Positions 42,185-54,285 are shown, counted from the stretch's first letter. The stretch is DNA of 64,000 bases from Halioglobus sp. (GCA_020443425.1 JAGRIE010000001.1:244551-308550); one strand, 5' to 3'. Made by a program: numbers and translations. The notes: a model not told the origin generated them from the sequence alone.

Positions 42185-42891
42185 CTTCATCCCTGCGGGA
42201 TCTCAAGGTTTACACCACCTACCCCCACAGCTGTAGCTACCTGCAGGACCAGGAGGCCACCACGCTGTTTGTCGACCCGCGCCAGCCGGTCGACCAGAAA
42301 CTGTACAGCAAACTCTCCGTGCTGGGTTTTCGGCGCAGCGGCAGCCATATCTATCGGCCCCACTGCGCACAGTGCAATGCCTGCATCCCCGCCAGGATAC
42401 CGGTGCAGGAGTTCACCCCGCGCAGGGGACAGGCGCGAATATGGCAGCGCAACCGCGACCTGAGAGTAGCCTGTACCGAAACCATCAATGACGACGAGGC
42501 TTTCGATCTCTACCACCGCTATATCAGCCTGCGCCACCGTGACGGCGATATGTACCCGCCCGACCGCGAGCAGTACGAGGCGTTTTTGAGCAGCGTCTGG
42601 GGCTGTACCTGCTACTTCCGCTTTTACGACGGCGGCACACTGGTGGCGGTGGCGGTGGTTGATACGCTGGAAGACGGGCTGTCGGCGATCTACACGTTCT
42701 TCGACCCCGCCGCCACCCGGCGCAGTCTCGGGGTCCACGCAATACTCTGGCAGGTGGAACTGGCCCGCGACATGGGGCTGGAGCATGTCTATCTCGGGTA
42801 CTGGATCCAGCAATGCCAGAAAATGTCCTACAAGTCTGATTACCGCCCGCTGCAGATTTATCAAAACAGCCGCTGGACAACGCTGATCTGA
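42181..42891 (+). CDS. bpt: Aspartate/glutamate leucyltransferase Bpt (arginyltransferase family)
   Basis: A 236-residue bacterial relative of eukaryotic ATE1 that adds Leu to N-terminal Asp or Glu, feeding the same ClpS route as Aat. The opening TTYPHSCSYLQDQEATTLFVD, the cysteine-containing HCAQCNACIPARIPVQEF, and the GNAT-like core (YTFFDPAATRRSLGVHAIL, then YLGYWIQQCQKMSYKSDYRP) are typical. The GTG start inside the aat stop was chosen; the frame extends further upstream only within aat. 128 bp before infA. Confidence 0.95.
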   Translation: MTSSLRDLKVYTTYPHSCSYLQDQEATTLFVDPRQPVDQKLYSKLSVLGFRRSGSHIYRPHCAQCNACIPARIPVQEFTPRRGQARIWQRNRDLRVACTETINDDEAFDLYHRYISLRHRDGDMYPPDREQYEAFLSSVWGCTCYFRFYDGGTLVAVAVVDTLEDGLSAIYTFFDPAATRRSLGVHAILWQVELARDMGLEHVYLGYWIQQCQKMSYKSDYRPLQIYQNSRWTTLI

Positions 42892-43019
42892 TCCCGGTGC
42901 CCGTGCGCCGGCTGCGCAAACACCCATCAGGGGCGATCGCGCCTGCGGTATATTACGCTAGCACTGAGGCCCGGATTAAGGCAAAATGCGCCCTCTTTTA
43001 AACCGAGGATTGCCGCCTG

Positions 43020-43238
43020 ATGGCAAAAGAAGACCAGATTGAAATGGAAGGCGAGGTTATCGACACCCTGCCGAACACAACCTTCAGAGTGAAGCTGGAA
43101 AACGGTCATGTGGTGACCGCCCATATCTCAGGGAAGATGCGCAAAAACTATATCCGCATACTGACGGGTGACAAGGTGCGCGTAGAGCTGACGCCCTACG
43201 ACCTCACCAAGGGACGTATCACCTACCGCGAACGATAA
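43020..43238 (+). CDS. infA: Translation initiation factor IF-1
   Basis: A 72-residue OB-fold protein that binds the ribosomal A site during initiation. The whole family pattern is present: [40 protein letters not shown] and [17 protein letters not shown] stands about 11 nt before the ATG. Convergent with clpA, only 6 bp between the stops. Confidence 0.98.
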   Translation: MAKEDQIEMEGEVIDTLPNTTFRVKLENGHVVTAHISGKMRKNYIRILTGDKVRVELTPYDLTKGRITYRER

Positions 43239-43244
43239 GCCCGG

Positions 43245-45527
43245 CTAGCTCTTCTGGAGCTCAGCCTCCTCTTCATCCACTGTCACTTCCAGCCTGTCCT
43301 CGGCCGCATTCAGGCGCACTGATGCCGTGCCGCCGGACTGCGACAGCGCCCCAAACAACACCATCTCCGCCAGCGGCTTCTTGATGTGTTCCTGTATCAC
43401 CCTCTCCATGGGGCGGGCACCCATGTGGATGTCGTAGCCCTTCTCCACCAGCCACAGTCGCGCCTCGACATCGACATCGAGCGTCACGCGCTTCTCATCG
43501 AGTTGGCACTGCAGTTCCGTCAGGAACTTGTCGACGACGGTCAGGATGACATCCTCGGCCAGCGGCTGGAACTGCACGATGGCGTCCAGTCGGTTGCGGA
43601 ACTCAGGCGTGAACATGCGATTGATCGCCTCCATGCCGTCGGAACTGTGATCCTGGGTGGTGAACCCGATGGTACGGCGGCTGATACTCTCCGCGCCCGC
43701 GTTGGTGGTCATGATCAGTATCACATGGCGGAAATCGGTCTTGCGGCCGTTGTTATCGGTCAGCGTGCCGTGGTCCATCACCTGCAACAGCAGGTTGAAC
43801 ACGTCCGGGTGTGCCTTCTCTATCTCGTCGAGCAACACCACCGCATGGGGGTGCTGGGTCACTGCGTCCGTCAGCAGCCCGCCCTGGTCAAAACCGACGT
43901 AGCCGGGAGGTGCACCGATGAGACGCGACACTGTATGCCTCTCCATGTACTCCGACATATCAAAGCGCACCAGTTCCAGCCCCAGCAATCGCGCCAACTG
44001 GCGGGTGACCTCGGTCTTGCCGACGCCGGTGGGCCCGGCCAGCAAAAACGAGCCGATGGGCTTCTCGCCGGCGCGCAGCCCCGCTCGCGCCAGTTTGATG
44101 GAGGTCGCCAGGCTGGTGATCGCCTCGTCCTGGCCGAACACCACCATCTGCAGGTTCTGCTCCAGCTTCTGCAGGGTTTCCTTGTCATCCGAGCTGACGG
44201 CTTTCGGCGGTATCCGCGCCATCTTGGCGATAACGGCCTCGATATCGCCCACCCCGATCACTTTTTTGCGCTTGGAGGGCGGCAGCAGTTGCTGGTAGGC
44301 ACCGGCTTCATCGATCACGTCGATCGCCTTGTCCGGCAGGAACCGGTCCGTGATATAGCGATCCGCGAGGTCGGTAGCCACACGCAGTGCCTTGTCGGTA
44401 TACCGCAGCCCGTGGTGCTCCTCAAACCGTGTTTTCAGCCCCTTCAGTATCTTGTAGGCGTCGTCTGCACTCGGCTCGGAGACATCAATTTTCTGGAAGC
44501 GTCGGCTCAGCGCCTTGTCCTTGTCAAAAATACCGCGGTATTCCTGGAACGTGGTGGAGCCGATACAGCGCAGCTTTCCTGAGCTGAGCAGGGGCTTCAG
44601 CAGGTTGCTGGCGTCCATTACGCCACCGGAGGCGGCGCCGGCGCCGATAATCGTATGCACTTCATCGATAAACAGGATCGCGTTGTCGCGCTTCTTCAAC
44701 TCCGCCAACATGCCCTTGAAGCGCTTTTCGAAATCACCGCGGTACTTGGTGCCGGCCAACAGTGAACCCAGGTCCAGCGAGTACACAACACTGTCCTTGA
44801 GAATATCGGGCACATCGCCATCGACGATTTTCTTGGCAAGGCCTTCCACAATCGCGGTTTTGCCAACGCCGGACTCGCCGACCAGCAAGGGGTTGTTCTT
44901 GCGCCGACGGGCCAGTATCTGCGCGACCCGCTCCACCTCCTCCAGGCGCCCGATCAGCGGGTCGATCTGCCCTGCCCCGGCCTCGGCATTGAGATTGGTG
45001 GTGAAACTGTCCAGGGGGTTGGCCTCCCCCTCCTCGGTGCGGATTTCGTCGCTGCCTATCTGCCCGGGTTCAGCGGAATCGCCGTCGTTGGCCACTTTGG
45101 AAATACCGTGCGTCATATAATTGACAACGTCCAGACGCGCCACGTTCTGGGTTTTCAGGAAATACACGGCCTGGCTTTCCTGTTCACTGAAGATCGCCAC
45201 CAGCACATTGGCACCGGTCACTTCACTCTTGCCAGACGACTGCACGTGAAAGACCGCGCGCTGTAACACGCGCTGAAAACCGAGTGTCGGCTGTGTATCG
45301 CGCTGCTCCTCGTCCTCGGGGATCAGTGGGGTGGTGGCGTCGACAAACTCCACCAGGTCGCCGCGCATGCTGCCGATATCGGCGCCGCAGGCTTTCAGTA
45401 CCCGGATTGCGTCATTGTTGTCCAACAGCGCCAACAGCAAGTGCTCGACCGTCATAAACTCATGACGCTTGGCTCTCGCGCCCCTGAAGGCCTCGTTCAG
45501 CGTGTGTTCCAGATCTTTGCTCAGCAT
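43245..45527 (-). CDS. clpA: ClpA, ATPase subunit of the ClpAP protease
   Basis: A 760-residue AAA+ unfoldase with two ATPase rings. The N-domain (1-about 145) docks ClpS. D1 has Walker A GESGVGKT and Walker B in ILFIDEVHTIIGAGAASGG; D2 has Walker A GPTGVGKT and Walker B in VVLLDEIEKAHPDVFN. The IGF/L-type loop that contacts ClpP is seen as IGFTTQDHS in D2. Length matches E. coli ClpA (758). It lies 18 bp downstream of clpS in one operon. clpP is not in the window. Confidence 0.97.
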   Translation of the reverse strand: MLSKDLEHTLNEAFRGARAKRHEFMTVEHLLLALLDNNDAIRVLKACGADIGSMRGDLVEFVDATTPLIPEDEEQRDTQPTLGFQRVLQRAVFHVQSSGKSEVTGANVLVAIFSEQESQAVYFLKTQNVARLDVVNYMTHGISKVANDGDSAEPGQIGSDEIRTEEGEANPLDSFTTNLNAEAGAGQIDPLIGRLEEVERVAQILARRRKNNPLLVGESGVGKTAIVEGLAKKIVDGDVPDILKDSVVYSLDLGSLLAGTKYRGDFEKRFKGMLAELKKRDNAILFIDEVHTIIGAGAASGGVMDASNLLKPLLSSGKLRCIGSTTFQEYRGIFDKDKALSRRFQKIDVSEPSADDAYKILKGLKTRFEEHHGLRYTDKALRVATDLADRYITDRFLPDKAIDVIDEAGAYQQLLPPSKRKKVIGVGDIEAVIAKMARIPPKAVSSDDKETLQKLEQNLQMVVFGQDEAITSLATSIKLARAGLRAGEKPIGSFLLAGPTGVGKTEVTRQLARLLGLELVRFDMSEYMERHTVSRLIGAPPGYVGFDQGGLLTDAVTQHPHAVVLLDEIEKAHPDVFNLLLQVMDHGTLTDNNGRKTDFRHVILIMTTNAGAESISRRTIGFTTQDHSSDGMEAINRMFTPEFRNRLDAIVQFQPLAEDVILTVVDKFLTELQCQLDEKRVTLDVDVEARLWLVEKGYDIHMGARPMERVIQEHIKKPLAEMVLFGALSQSGGTASVRLNAAEDRLEVTVDEEEAELQKS

Positions 45528-45545
45528 AGTTGACGCTCCGGGGGC

Positions 45546-45869
45546 CTACCCCTCCACGGCTTCGATTTCGCACAACAGGGGATGTTCATTCTCCCTGGCA
45601 TACTGGTTCACCTGGGCTGCCTTCGTTTCGGCGATGTCCTGGGTATAGATACCGCAGACGCCTTTACCCTGGGTGTGCACAGTCAGCATAACATGGGTGG
45701 CCTGTTCGCGGTTCATTCGGAAGAACACTTCCAGCACCTCGACGACAAACTCCATGGGCGTGTAGTCGTCGTTGATCAATACCACTTTGAACAGAGACGG
45801 ACGTTTAAGTTCCGGCTTGGATTCCTCGAGTGCGACTCCACTGGAGGAATCTTCTTTCTCTTTGTTCAT
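45546..45869 (-). CDS. clpS: ClpS adaptor for the N-degron pathway
   Basis: A 107-residue adaptor that binds Leu, Phe, Tyr or Trp N-termini and delivers them to ClpA. The flexible N-terminal arm ([20 protein letters not shown]) is followed by the core with [18 protein letters not shown], which holds the Asn-Asp pair binding the N-degron amine, then [20 protein letters not shown]. The ATG at MNKEKEDSS gives the E. coli length (106); a longer frame starting at 45935 is less likely. A cspD gene, which in Pseudomonas lies next to clpS, is absent. Confidence 0.95.
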   Translation of the reverse strand: MNKEKEDSSSGVALEESKPELKRPSLFKVVLINDDYTPMEFVVEVLEVFFRMNREQATHVMLTVHTQGKGVCGIYTQDIAETKAAQVNQYARENEHPLLCEIEAVEG

Positions 45870-46115
45870 ACGCCATTGACCTGAAGGATGGATCACTTTT
45901 ACTGACACGCTCTCGCTGGATATGGATTCAATCATTACAGTCTATGGCAACCATTATACGATTTTTCAAGTGATGGGGAACAAGCATCACACCCGGTGCT
46001 GGAATTCGGCGCACAGTTCCAGCGATAAAATGCGTGGTGACTCCCCGCCGGCAAGAGCGCGGCGGACCCGACCAGTTCGCGACAGGAACAGGAGAGCGCG
46101 CGCTGGATTGCGCGC

Positions 46116-46145
46116 AAAAAAAAGGGCCTGTGTCACCACAAGCCC
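46116..46145 (-). terminator. Rho-independent terminator of icd
   Basis: On the minus strand a stem GGGCTTGTG / CACAGGCCC (one G-T pair) with a 4-nt loop is followed by eight T. It ends 22 bp beyond the icd stop codon. Confidence 0.9.
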
Positions 46146-46167
46146 CTGCTTGGCGGAGACCTTACCG

Positions 46168-47421
46168 CTACATGGAATCGACTATCGCCTGCCCGAATTC
46201 CGAACAGCTCAGGAGTGTCGCACCCTCCATCAGGCGTTCAAAATCATAGGTCACGGTGCGCTTTTGGATGGCGCCATTCATGCCGTCGATGATCAGGTCC
46301 GCCGCTTCATTCCAGCCCAGGTGTCGCAGCATCATCTCTGCCGACAGGATCAGTGAACCCGGGTTGACCTTGTCCTGCCCCGCATATTTGGGCGCAGTGC
46401 CGTGTGTGGCCTCGAACAGGGCAATGGTATCAGACAGGTTGGCACCGGGCGCGATACCGATACCGCCCACCTGGGCCGCAAGCGCATCGGACAGGTAATC
46501 GCCGTTGAGGTTCAGCGTGGCGACCACACTGTACTCTTTCGGTCGTGTCAGGATCTGCTGCAACATGGCGTCGGCAATCACATCCTTGATCACGATCTCA
46601 TTGCCGGTATTCGGGTTCTTGATGGATACCCAGGGGCCGCCGTCAATCAGCTCACCGCCGAATTCCTGTTGTGCCAGCTCGTAGCCCCAGTCGCGGAACG
46701 CACCTTCCGTGAACTTCATGATATTGCCTTTATGCACCAGGGTAACGGAGGGCAGGTCCTGGTCGATAGCATACTGGATCGCTTTGCGCACCAGCCGCTT
46801 GGTGCCCTCTTCAGAGACCGGCTTGATACCGATGCCCACGTTCTGCGGGAAACGGATCTTGGTGGCGCCCATTTCCTTGATCAGGAAGTCAACCATCTTT
46901 TGCGCTTCGGGGCTCCCGGGCTGGTACTCGATACCGGCATAGATGTCCTCGGAGTTCTCGCGGAAAATCACCATATTGCAATCGCCGGGGCTTTTGACCG
47001 GCGACGGCACACCTTCAAACCAGCGCACCGGGCGCAGGCAGGTGTACAGGTCCAACTCCTGGCGCAGGGCCACGTTCAGCGAGCGGAAACCGCCGCCGAC
47101 GGGGGTTGTCAGCGGGCCCTTGATGCCGACGTAGTACTCCTTGATGGCGTCCAGCGTCTCCTCCGGAAACCAGTCTCCGTCGTACAGGTCGGCCGCTTTC
47201 TCGCCTGTGTATATCTCCATCCAGGAAATTTTCTTCTCACCGCCATAGGCCTTGTCAACAGCGGCGTTGACCACATCGATCATGACCGGGGTGATATCGA
47301 TACCGATACCGTCTCCCTCGATATAGGGAATGATTGGATTGTTTGGGACGTTCAGGCTGTAATCTTCATTGACAGTGATTTTGTCACCTTGTGAGGGAAC
47401 CTGAATATGCTTGTAGCCCAT
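46168..47421 (-). CDS. icd: NADP-dependent isocitrate dehydrogenase
   Basis: A 417-residue TCA-cycle enzyme of the E. coli type (416 residues), forming 2-oxoglutarate. Substrate-binding [21 protein letters not shown] has Ser114, the site phosphorylated by AceK in E. coli (Ser113); metal-binding aspartates lie in VIADAMLQQ and in [20 protein letters not shown] 47421 has GGAG 7 nt upstream; the longer frame adds a non-homologous leader. It has its own terminator and is divergent from rluE. Flux at this branch point matters for acetate use, relevant given the ethylmalonyl-CoA genes further right. Confidence 0.97.
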   Translation of the reverse strand: MGYKHIQVPSQGDKITVNEDYSLNVPNNPIIPYIEGDGIGIDITPVMIDVVNAAVDKAYGGEKKISWMEIYTGEKAADLYDGDWFPEETLDAIKEYYVGIKGPLTTPVGGGFRSLNVALRQELDLYTCLRPVRWFEGVPSPVKSPGDCNMVIFRENSEDIYAGIEYQPGSPEAQKMVDFLIKEMGATKIRFPQNVGIGIKPVSEEGTKRLVRKAIQYAIDQDLPSVTLVHKGNIMKFTEGAFRDWGYELAQQEFGGELIDGGPWVSIKNPNTGNEIVIKDVIADAMLQQILTRPKEYSVVATLNLNGDYLSDALAAQVGGIGIAPGANLSDTIALFEATHGTAPKYAGQDKVNPGSLILSAEMMLRHLGWNEAADLIIDGMNGAIQKRTVTYDFERLMEGATLLSCSEFGQAIVDSM

Positions 47422-47565
47422 AGTATGCTCCGTTGCTGCGGGGTTCGTGGAACTCAGGAGGATGGTATGCTGCGCCTCGTGAGAAAACGGCAGCGATTGT
47501 AGCATGTGTACCCCCATCTGCTGTCACTGCGCACCGAAATTTTTTAAACCGGCGATAGCTTTCCC

Positions 47566-48171
47566 ATGGCGCAACTGATCCTGTTCAATAAACCCTTCAA
47601 TGTGCTCAGCCAGTTTACCGACGACCAGGGTCGCGCAACGCTGGCGGACTACCTCTCGGCACCGGGGTGTCGCGTTGCCGGACGCCTGGATTTCGACTCC
47701 GAAGGCCTGTTGCTGCTGACCGATGATGGCCACCTGCAACAGCTGATCGCAAACCCCAGCCACAAGCAGTGGAAAACCTATCTGGTACAGGTCGAGGGCA
47801 CGGTGACAGACGACGCCATCGCTGCGCTGGCCGGGGGCATCGCGCTCAAGGACGGTCCGACACTGCCCGCCCGCGCCCGCCGCATACCCGCTCCTGAACT
47901 GTGGCAGCGCACGCCGCCGGTACGGACACGTAAAACCGTGCCCGACAGCTGGCTGGAGCTGTCGATTCGGGAGGGCCGCAATCGCCAGGTGCGCCGCATG
48001 ACAGCCCATGTCGGCCTGCCTACCCTGCGGCTGGTGCGCACGGCCATCGGCGACTGGTCGCTTGAAGATTTACTGCCGGGGCAGTACCGTGCTCTGAGTG
48101 TCAATATGCCCGCCAGGACCGCGGCCCCCAAAACAACCCACTCCCCCCGATCACGTCAGAGGAGACGCTAG
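47566..48171 (+). CDS. rluE: 23S rRNA pseudouridine-2457 synthase RluE
   Basis: A 201-residue RsuA/RluB-E-type pseudouridine synthase without an S4 domain. The catalytic Asp42 is in VAGRLDFDSEGLLLLTDDG; other family blocks are ILFNKPFNVLSQFTD at the start and SIREGRNRQVRRMTAHVGLP. Length fits RluE (217 in E. coli). Its stop codon touches the start of nudJ, making an rluE-nudJ-mnmA-hflD run. Confidence 0.93.
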   Translation: MAQLILFNKPFNVLSQFTDDQGRATLADYLSAPGCRVAGRLDFDSEGLLLLTDDGHLQQLIANPSHKQWKTYLVQVEGTVTDDAIAALAGGIALKDGPTLPARARRIPAPELWQRTPPVRTRKTVPDSWLELSIREGRNRQVRRMTAHVGLPTLRLVRTAIGDWSLEDLLPGQYRALSVNMPARTAAPKTTHSPRSRQRRR

Positions 48172-48624
48172 ATGGACCGATGGGCTCCCCACGTCACTGT
48201 CGCCTGTGTTATCGAGCGCGACGGCCGCTACCTGATGGTTGAAGAGCGCGACAAGTTCAGTGGCGAGATGGTATTCAACCAGCCGGCCGGTCACCTCGAG
48301 GACGGCGAAACGCTGATGCAGGCCGCACTTCGCGAGACACTGGAAGAGACCGGCTGGCGCGTGCAACTGACCGGGGTACTGGGGATCGCGGTACACCGGG
48401 CTCCCACCAACAACAATACCTACTGCCGCACCACGTTCCTGGCGACACCGTTGGCACGGGTGGACGGCGCCGTGCTGGATCCGGACATCCACGCCGTGCA
48501 CTGGCTGGACTACGATGAAATCCTCGCCCGATCTGCTAGAATGCGCAGCCCTATCGCCCTGGCCGTCATTGAGCGCCATCGCCGGGGCATTTGTCATCCG
48601 CTGGACCTGATACATAACACATGA
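48172..48624 (+). CDS. nudJ: Nudix hydrolase NudJ (HMP-PP/nucleotide phosphatase)
   Basis: A 150-residue Nudix enzyme. The Nudix box GX5EX7REUXEEXGU is seen at 40-62 ([23 protein letters not shown]). The N-terminal [23 protein letters not shown] and C-terminal [12 protein letters not shown] match NudJ/YmfB, which removes phosphate from nucleoside di- and triphosphates and from the thiamine precursor HMP-PP. AGAGGAG lies before the ATG. Overlaps mnmA by 4 bp (ATGA), the arrangement known from E. coli. Confidence 0.93.
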   Translation: MDRWAPHVTVACVIERDGRYLMVEERDKFSGEMVFNQPAGHLEDGETLMQAALRETLEETGWRVQLTGVLGIAVHRAPTNNNTYCRTTFLATPLARVDGAVLDPDIHAVHWLDYDEILARSARMRSPIALAVIERHRRGICHPLDLIHNT

Positions 48625-49715
48625 GCCTGAGCACCACACCCAAAGTCATTGTCGGCATGTCCGGCGGCGTCGATTCCTCGGTCGCGGCCCTGTTGCTGCA
48701 ACAGCAGGGCTACCGCGTGGAAGGCCTGTTCATGAAAAACTGGGAGGAGGACGACGGCACCGAGTACTGCACCGCCAGGGAGGATTTCGCAGATGCCCAG
48801 GCGGTCGCCGACAAACTGGGCATCACCCTGCACGGTGCCAACTTTGCCGCCGAGTACTGGGATAATGTATTTGAGCACTTTCTGGCCGAGTACAAGGCCG
48901 GCCGCACGCCCAACCCGGACATCCTGTGCAATCGCGAAATCAAGTTCAAGGCCTTTCTTGACTACGCCCTGCTCCTCGGGGCCGACTATATCGCGACCGG
49001 GCACTATACCCGCACCGGCACCGACGACGGCAAGACCACACTGCTGAAAGGGCTGGATGAGAATAAGGACCAGAGCTATTTCCTGCACGCCGTAGGCCAC
49101 ACCGAACTCGCCAGGACACTGTTCCCGGTCGGTGAGATTGAAAAGCCCCGCGTGCGCGAACTGGCGCTGGAACACAATCTGGCGACGGCGCGGAAAAAGG
49201 ACTCGACGGGCATCTGCTTTATCGGCGAGCGACGCTTCAAGGATTTCCTGCAGCAGTACCTGCCGGCGCAACCGGGCGCCATCCACAGCCTGGAGGGCGA
49301 GGTGCTGGGCCGGCACCAGGGTCTGATGTACCACACCATCGGGCAGCGCCAGGGCCTGGGCATCGGGGGACACGCCAGTCACGGTGAGGCTCCGTGGTAC
49401 GTGGTGGAGAAAGACCTGGCCGACAACATCCTCTATGTCGCGCAGGGCAATGACCACCCTGCCCTGTTCAAATCGCATCTGTACACGCGCGACGTCTACT
49501 GGGTCGCTGGCGAGGCACCCGCGCTGCCACTGCGCTGCAAGGCCAAGGTCCGCTACCGCCAGCAGGACCAGGCCTGCACACTCACCGCCGCTCCCGACGG
49601 CGGCTATCGGGTCGAGTTCGACACGCCACAGCGCGCGGTTACGCCGGGCCAGTCAGCGGTGTTTTACCTGCAGGATCGCTGCCTCGGCGGTGGCGTCATT
49701 GCGCAGACGGGGTAG
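48621..49715 (+). CDS. mnmA: tRNA-specific 2-thiouridylase MnmA
   Basis: A 364-residue PP-loop enzyme that puts sulfur on U34 of tRNA Lys, Glu and Gln. The PP-loop SGGVDSS is at 14-20; the catalytic Cys103 is in [13 protein letters not shown] and the persulfide Cys199 in [13 protein letters not shown]; both are conserved. C-terminal beta domains (GALGIGG-like loop, [20 protein letters not shown]) are complete. Coupled to nudJ upstream and hflD 4 bp downstream. Confidence 0.97.
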   Translation: MSLSTTPKVIVGMSGGVDSSVAALLLQQQGYRVEGLFMKNWEEDDGTEYCTAREDFADAQAVADKLGITLHGANFAAEYWDNVFEHFLAEYKAGRTPNPDILCNREIKFKAFLDYALLLGADYIATGHYTRTGTDDGKTTLLKGLDENKDQSYFLHAVGHTELARTLFPVGEIEKPRVRELALEHNLATARKKDSTGICFIGERRFKDFLQQYLPAQPGAIHSLEGEVLGRHQGLMYHTIGQRQGLGIGGHASHGEAPWYVVEKDLADNILYVAQGNDHPALFKSHLYTRDVYWVAGEAPALPLRCKAKVRYRQQDQACTLTAAPDGGYRVEFDTPQRAVTPGQSAVFYLQDRCLGGGVIAQTG

Positions 49716-49719
49716 CTGA

Positions 49720-51764
<2,045 letters not shown>

Positions 51765-51772
51765 GCGCCGGC

Positions 51773-52906
51773 ATGAGCGGCAACTGGCAGCTCAACCTGG
51801 ATCACACGGCATTCCTGCGGGACCACTGGCAGCGCAAGCCCCTGCTCATCCGCAACACAGGCGCAGGCTTCTCCCCCCCGATCAGCAGTGACCACCTGGC
51901 CGGGCTGGCGTTTGAGGCATCCGTGGAGTCACGCCTGGTTGAACAGTGCGGCGACAACTGGCGATTGCAGCACGGGCCGTTCTGCGCAGCTGACTTTGAA
52001 CGCGCGCAGCCCTGGACCCTGCTGGTGCAGGCGGTAGACCACTTCAGTGCAGCCGTGGGAGAGCTGCAGCGCCAATTCGACTTCATACCCCGGTGGCGTA
52101 TGGACGATGTGATGGTGAGCTACGCCGTGAATGGCGGCAGTGTCGGGCCACATTACGACAACTACGACGTGTTCCTGCTGCAGGGAGAGGGCCAGCGGCT
52201 GTGGCGGCTGGGCCAGGCCTGTGACGAGCACAGCGCGCTGTTGCCCCACGACGAGTTGCGCATCCTGCAGGATTTTCACTGTGTCGAGGAGTACCTGCTG
52301 GGCCCCGGTGACCTGCTGTATGTGCCTCCGGGTATTGCGCACTGGGGTGTTGCCCAGGGCGAGTGCACGACATTTTCAATCGGCTTCCGGGCACCGCAGC
52401 TGAGTGAGATGATAGCGCGCTGGAGCGATCAGCTGCTGTTACAGATGACGCAGGAGCTGTTCTACAGCGACGCCGGTCGCGCGGCGGCCACCCGACCCGG
52501 TGAAATACACGCGGGGGATGTCAACGAGGCACTGGCGCAGCTGCAGCGGGCCCTGCAGCAGCCGGTGCGGAACCAGTGGTTTGGTGAACTGGTAACGGAG
52601 CCGCATTACGACATCGACCTCGATGCCGGCGACATCGATGCCGCACGCGAGGCACTGTACAGCGGCGGCGCTACAATATCCCTGCCCCGCGCTGCCAAGC
52701 TGGCCTGGCAACAGGATAGCGACGGGATCACAGTGTTCGCTAACGGAGAGAGCCATACCTGTGGGGCATCGGTCCTGCCCTGCCTGCTGATACTGTGTGA
52801 CAGGCGCGATCTGTTCGGACCGCAACTGGACAGCGCGCTGGCCGACACCGATACTGCCAGGCTGTTGGAGAATTTATTGCAAAGCGGGTGTCTCGATGTC
52901 GAATAA
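51773..52906 (+). CDS. roxA: JmjC/cupin ribosomal oxygenase RoxA (uL16 arginine 3-hydroxylase, YcfD)
   Basis: A 377-residue Fe(II)/2-oxoglutarate dioxygenase that hydroxylates Arg81 of ribosomal protein uL16 in E. coli. The iron ligands are His127 and Asp129 (VGPHYDNYDVFLLQ) and His190 (VPPGIAHWGVAQG), in register with YcfD (His125, Asp127, His187). C-terminal winged-helix-like domain follows. Length matches E. coli YcfD (373). Eight bp after purB and overlapping the next gene by 11 bp. Confidence 0.92.
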   Translation: MSGNWQLNLDHTAFLRDHWQRKPLLIRNTGAGFSPPISSDHLAGLAFEASVESRLVEQCGDNWRLQHGPFCAADFERAQPWTLLVQAVDHFSAAVGELQRQFDFIPRWRMDDVMVSYAVNGGSVGPHYDNYDVFLLQGEGQRLWRLGQACDEHSALLPHDELRILQDFHCVEEYLLGPGDLLYVPPGIAHWGVAQGECTTFSIGFRAPQLSEMIARWSDQLLLQMTQELFYSDAGRAAATRPGEIHAGDVNEALAQLQRALQQPVRNQWFGELVTEPHYDIDLDAGDIDAAREALYSGGATISLPRAAKLAWQQDSDGITVFANGESHTCGASVLPCLLILCDRRDLFGPQLDSALADTDTARLLENLLQSGCLDVE

Positions 52907-53408
52907 CGATGCAGGCGCCGGGCCAGTGAACGAGTTTATAACCGGCGTCGCCTATCCCGAACCCTTTGCGCGCTTCGCAGTAGCGCTGTGCGCAAGCGCC
53001 TCGCGCCAGATCTGTATCCAGAGCCCGGCGCTGGATTACGCAGCGTTTGACAGCGCCGACCTCGTCACCGCACTGGCCGCGCTGGCGCGCAGCACCCGAC
53101 AGGCGCAGGTACGGATACTGATCAGCGACTCGCGCGCGCTGCGGGGCCGTCGCCACCAGTTACTGCAGCTGGCCCGCCGCGTACCCAGTGTGGTGCATAT
53201 TCGCAAACTCGCGGAACACCCGCAGTGGAACAGCGAGACGGTCGTGATACGGGACCGGGATGGCGTGCTTTACAAACCGGGCGGCAGTGAGCACGACGCC
53301 TTCTACGAGCCGGACTCGCGGGCCTCCACCGCGCGACACCTTGAGCTGTTTGACGAACTCTGGCGCTACAGCGTCGAGGACCCGGAGCTGCGCTCACTGC
53401 ACCTCTAG
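52896..53408 (+). CDS. DUF7931-like protein
   Basis: A 170-residue cytosolic protein without recognised catalytic motif. Segments such as QVRILISDSRALRGRRHQLL and TVVIRDRDGVLYKPGG resemble half of a phospholipase-D-like fold but lack HKD. In Pseudomonas a similar domain is found fused after a GNAT acetyltransferase next to purB and the cupin gene (from memory); here the GNAT part is absent. The start overlaps the end of roxA, implying coupled translation, so a ribosome- or RNA-linked role is possible. Confidence 0.65.
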   Translation: MSNNDAGAGPVNEFITGVAYPEPFARFAVALCASASRQICIQSPALDYAAFDSADLVTALAALARSTRQAQVRILISDSRALRGRRHQLLQLARRVPSVVHIRKLAEHPQWNSETVVIRDRDGVLYKPGGSEHDAFYEPDSRASTARHLELFDELWRYSVEDPELRSLHL

Positions 53409-53409
53409 G

Positions 53410-54285
53410 TCAGGCGCCCAGTGCAGCGATCGCCTCAGCCAGTGCAAGTTGCCGCTTGGCCTCTTCGACATGCAGGTTTTCTACCAGCCGGCCATTCACC
53501 ACCACCACACCCTTGCCGAGTGCCATCGCCTCTTCAAAGCCGGCGATAATATCCCGGGCGGCAGCGATTTCCTGTTCATCCGGCGCAAACACGGCATTGG
53601 CGGCCGCTATCTGTTTCGGGTGAATCAGGCTCTTGCCGTCGAAGCCCAGGTCGCGACCCTGTTCGCAGGACTGGCGCAACAAGTCTTCGTTCTCCAGATC
53701 CAGCTGCACACCGTCGATAATCGTGAGGCCGTGCGCGCGACCGGCGTAGACACAGAGGTTGAGCGCGGTGATGAAGCCGAGGCGATCCGGTGTATGCCGC
53801 ACGCGGGTGTCTTTGGAAAGATCGGACGTGCCCATTACGATGCCGGCGAGTCGCGGGTGCGCCGCCGCCACTTCGGCAATGTTCAGGATGCACAGCGGTG
53901 TTTCAGCCATGATCCACATTGCCACACTGTCGGGACAACCGGCCTTCTCAAACGCGGTGATCGCCTCCACCACATCCGCCGCGGTGTCGATCTTGGGGAT
54001 CAGTACAGCATCCGGCGTGTTGGCAAACGCGCAAATCGCCTCGATATCAGCCGCCCCCCACTCTGTGGACAGCGCATTGATGCGGACAATCAGCTCACGA
54101 TGACCGTAGCCGCCCTCCGCCAGTGCCGCGCCGATCTGTTCCCGGGCGAGGGCCTTGGCATCCGGAGCGACAGAATCCTCCATATCCAGGATCAGGCCAT
54201 CCGCGGGCAGGGATCGCGCCTTGTCCAGTGCCCGGGGGTTTGAGCCTGGCATATACAGCAATGAGCGACGTGGCCTGATGGTCAT
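53410..54285 (-). CDS. HpcH/HpaI-family CoA-ester lyase, possible malyl-CoA thioesterase (Mcl2-like)
   Basis: A 291-residue CitE-like TIM-barrel enzyme. Opening RPRRSLLYMPGSNPRALDKA, metal and substrate residues in LILDMEDSVAP and MAETPLCILNIAEV, GTSDLSKDTRVRHTP, and SLIHPKQIAAANAVF. CitE-like proteins act on citramalyl-, malyl- or methylmalyl-CoA. Rhodobacter has two paralogues in the ethylmalonyl-CoA pathway, Mcl1 (lyase) and Mcl2 (malyl-CoA thioesterase). The divergent location from the mcd operon and a second, Mcl1-type gene 6 kb away suggest the Mcl2 role. ATG 54285 follows GAGGAATCCCAAT. Exact reaction not shown by sequence. Confidence 0.75.
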   Translation of the reverse strand: MTIRPRRSLLYMPGSNPRALDKARSLPADGLILDMEDSVAPDAKALAREQIGAALAEGGYGHRELIVRINALSTEWGAADIEAICAFANTPDAVLIPKIDTAADVVEAITAFEKAGCPDSVAMWIMAETPLCILNIAEVAAAHPRLAGIVMGTSDLSKDTRVRHTPDRLGFITALNLCVYAGRAHGLTIIDGVQLDLENEDLLRQSCEQGRDLGFDGKSLIHPKQIAAANAVFAPDEQEIAAARDIIAGFEEAMALGKGVVVVNGRLVENLHVEEAKRQLALAEAIAALGA

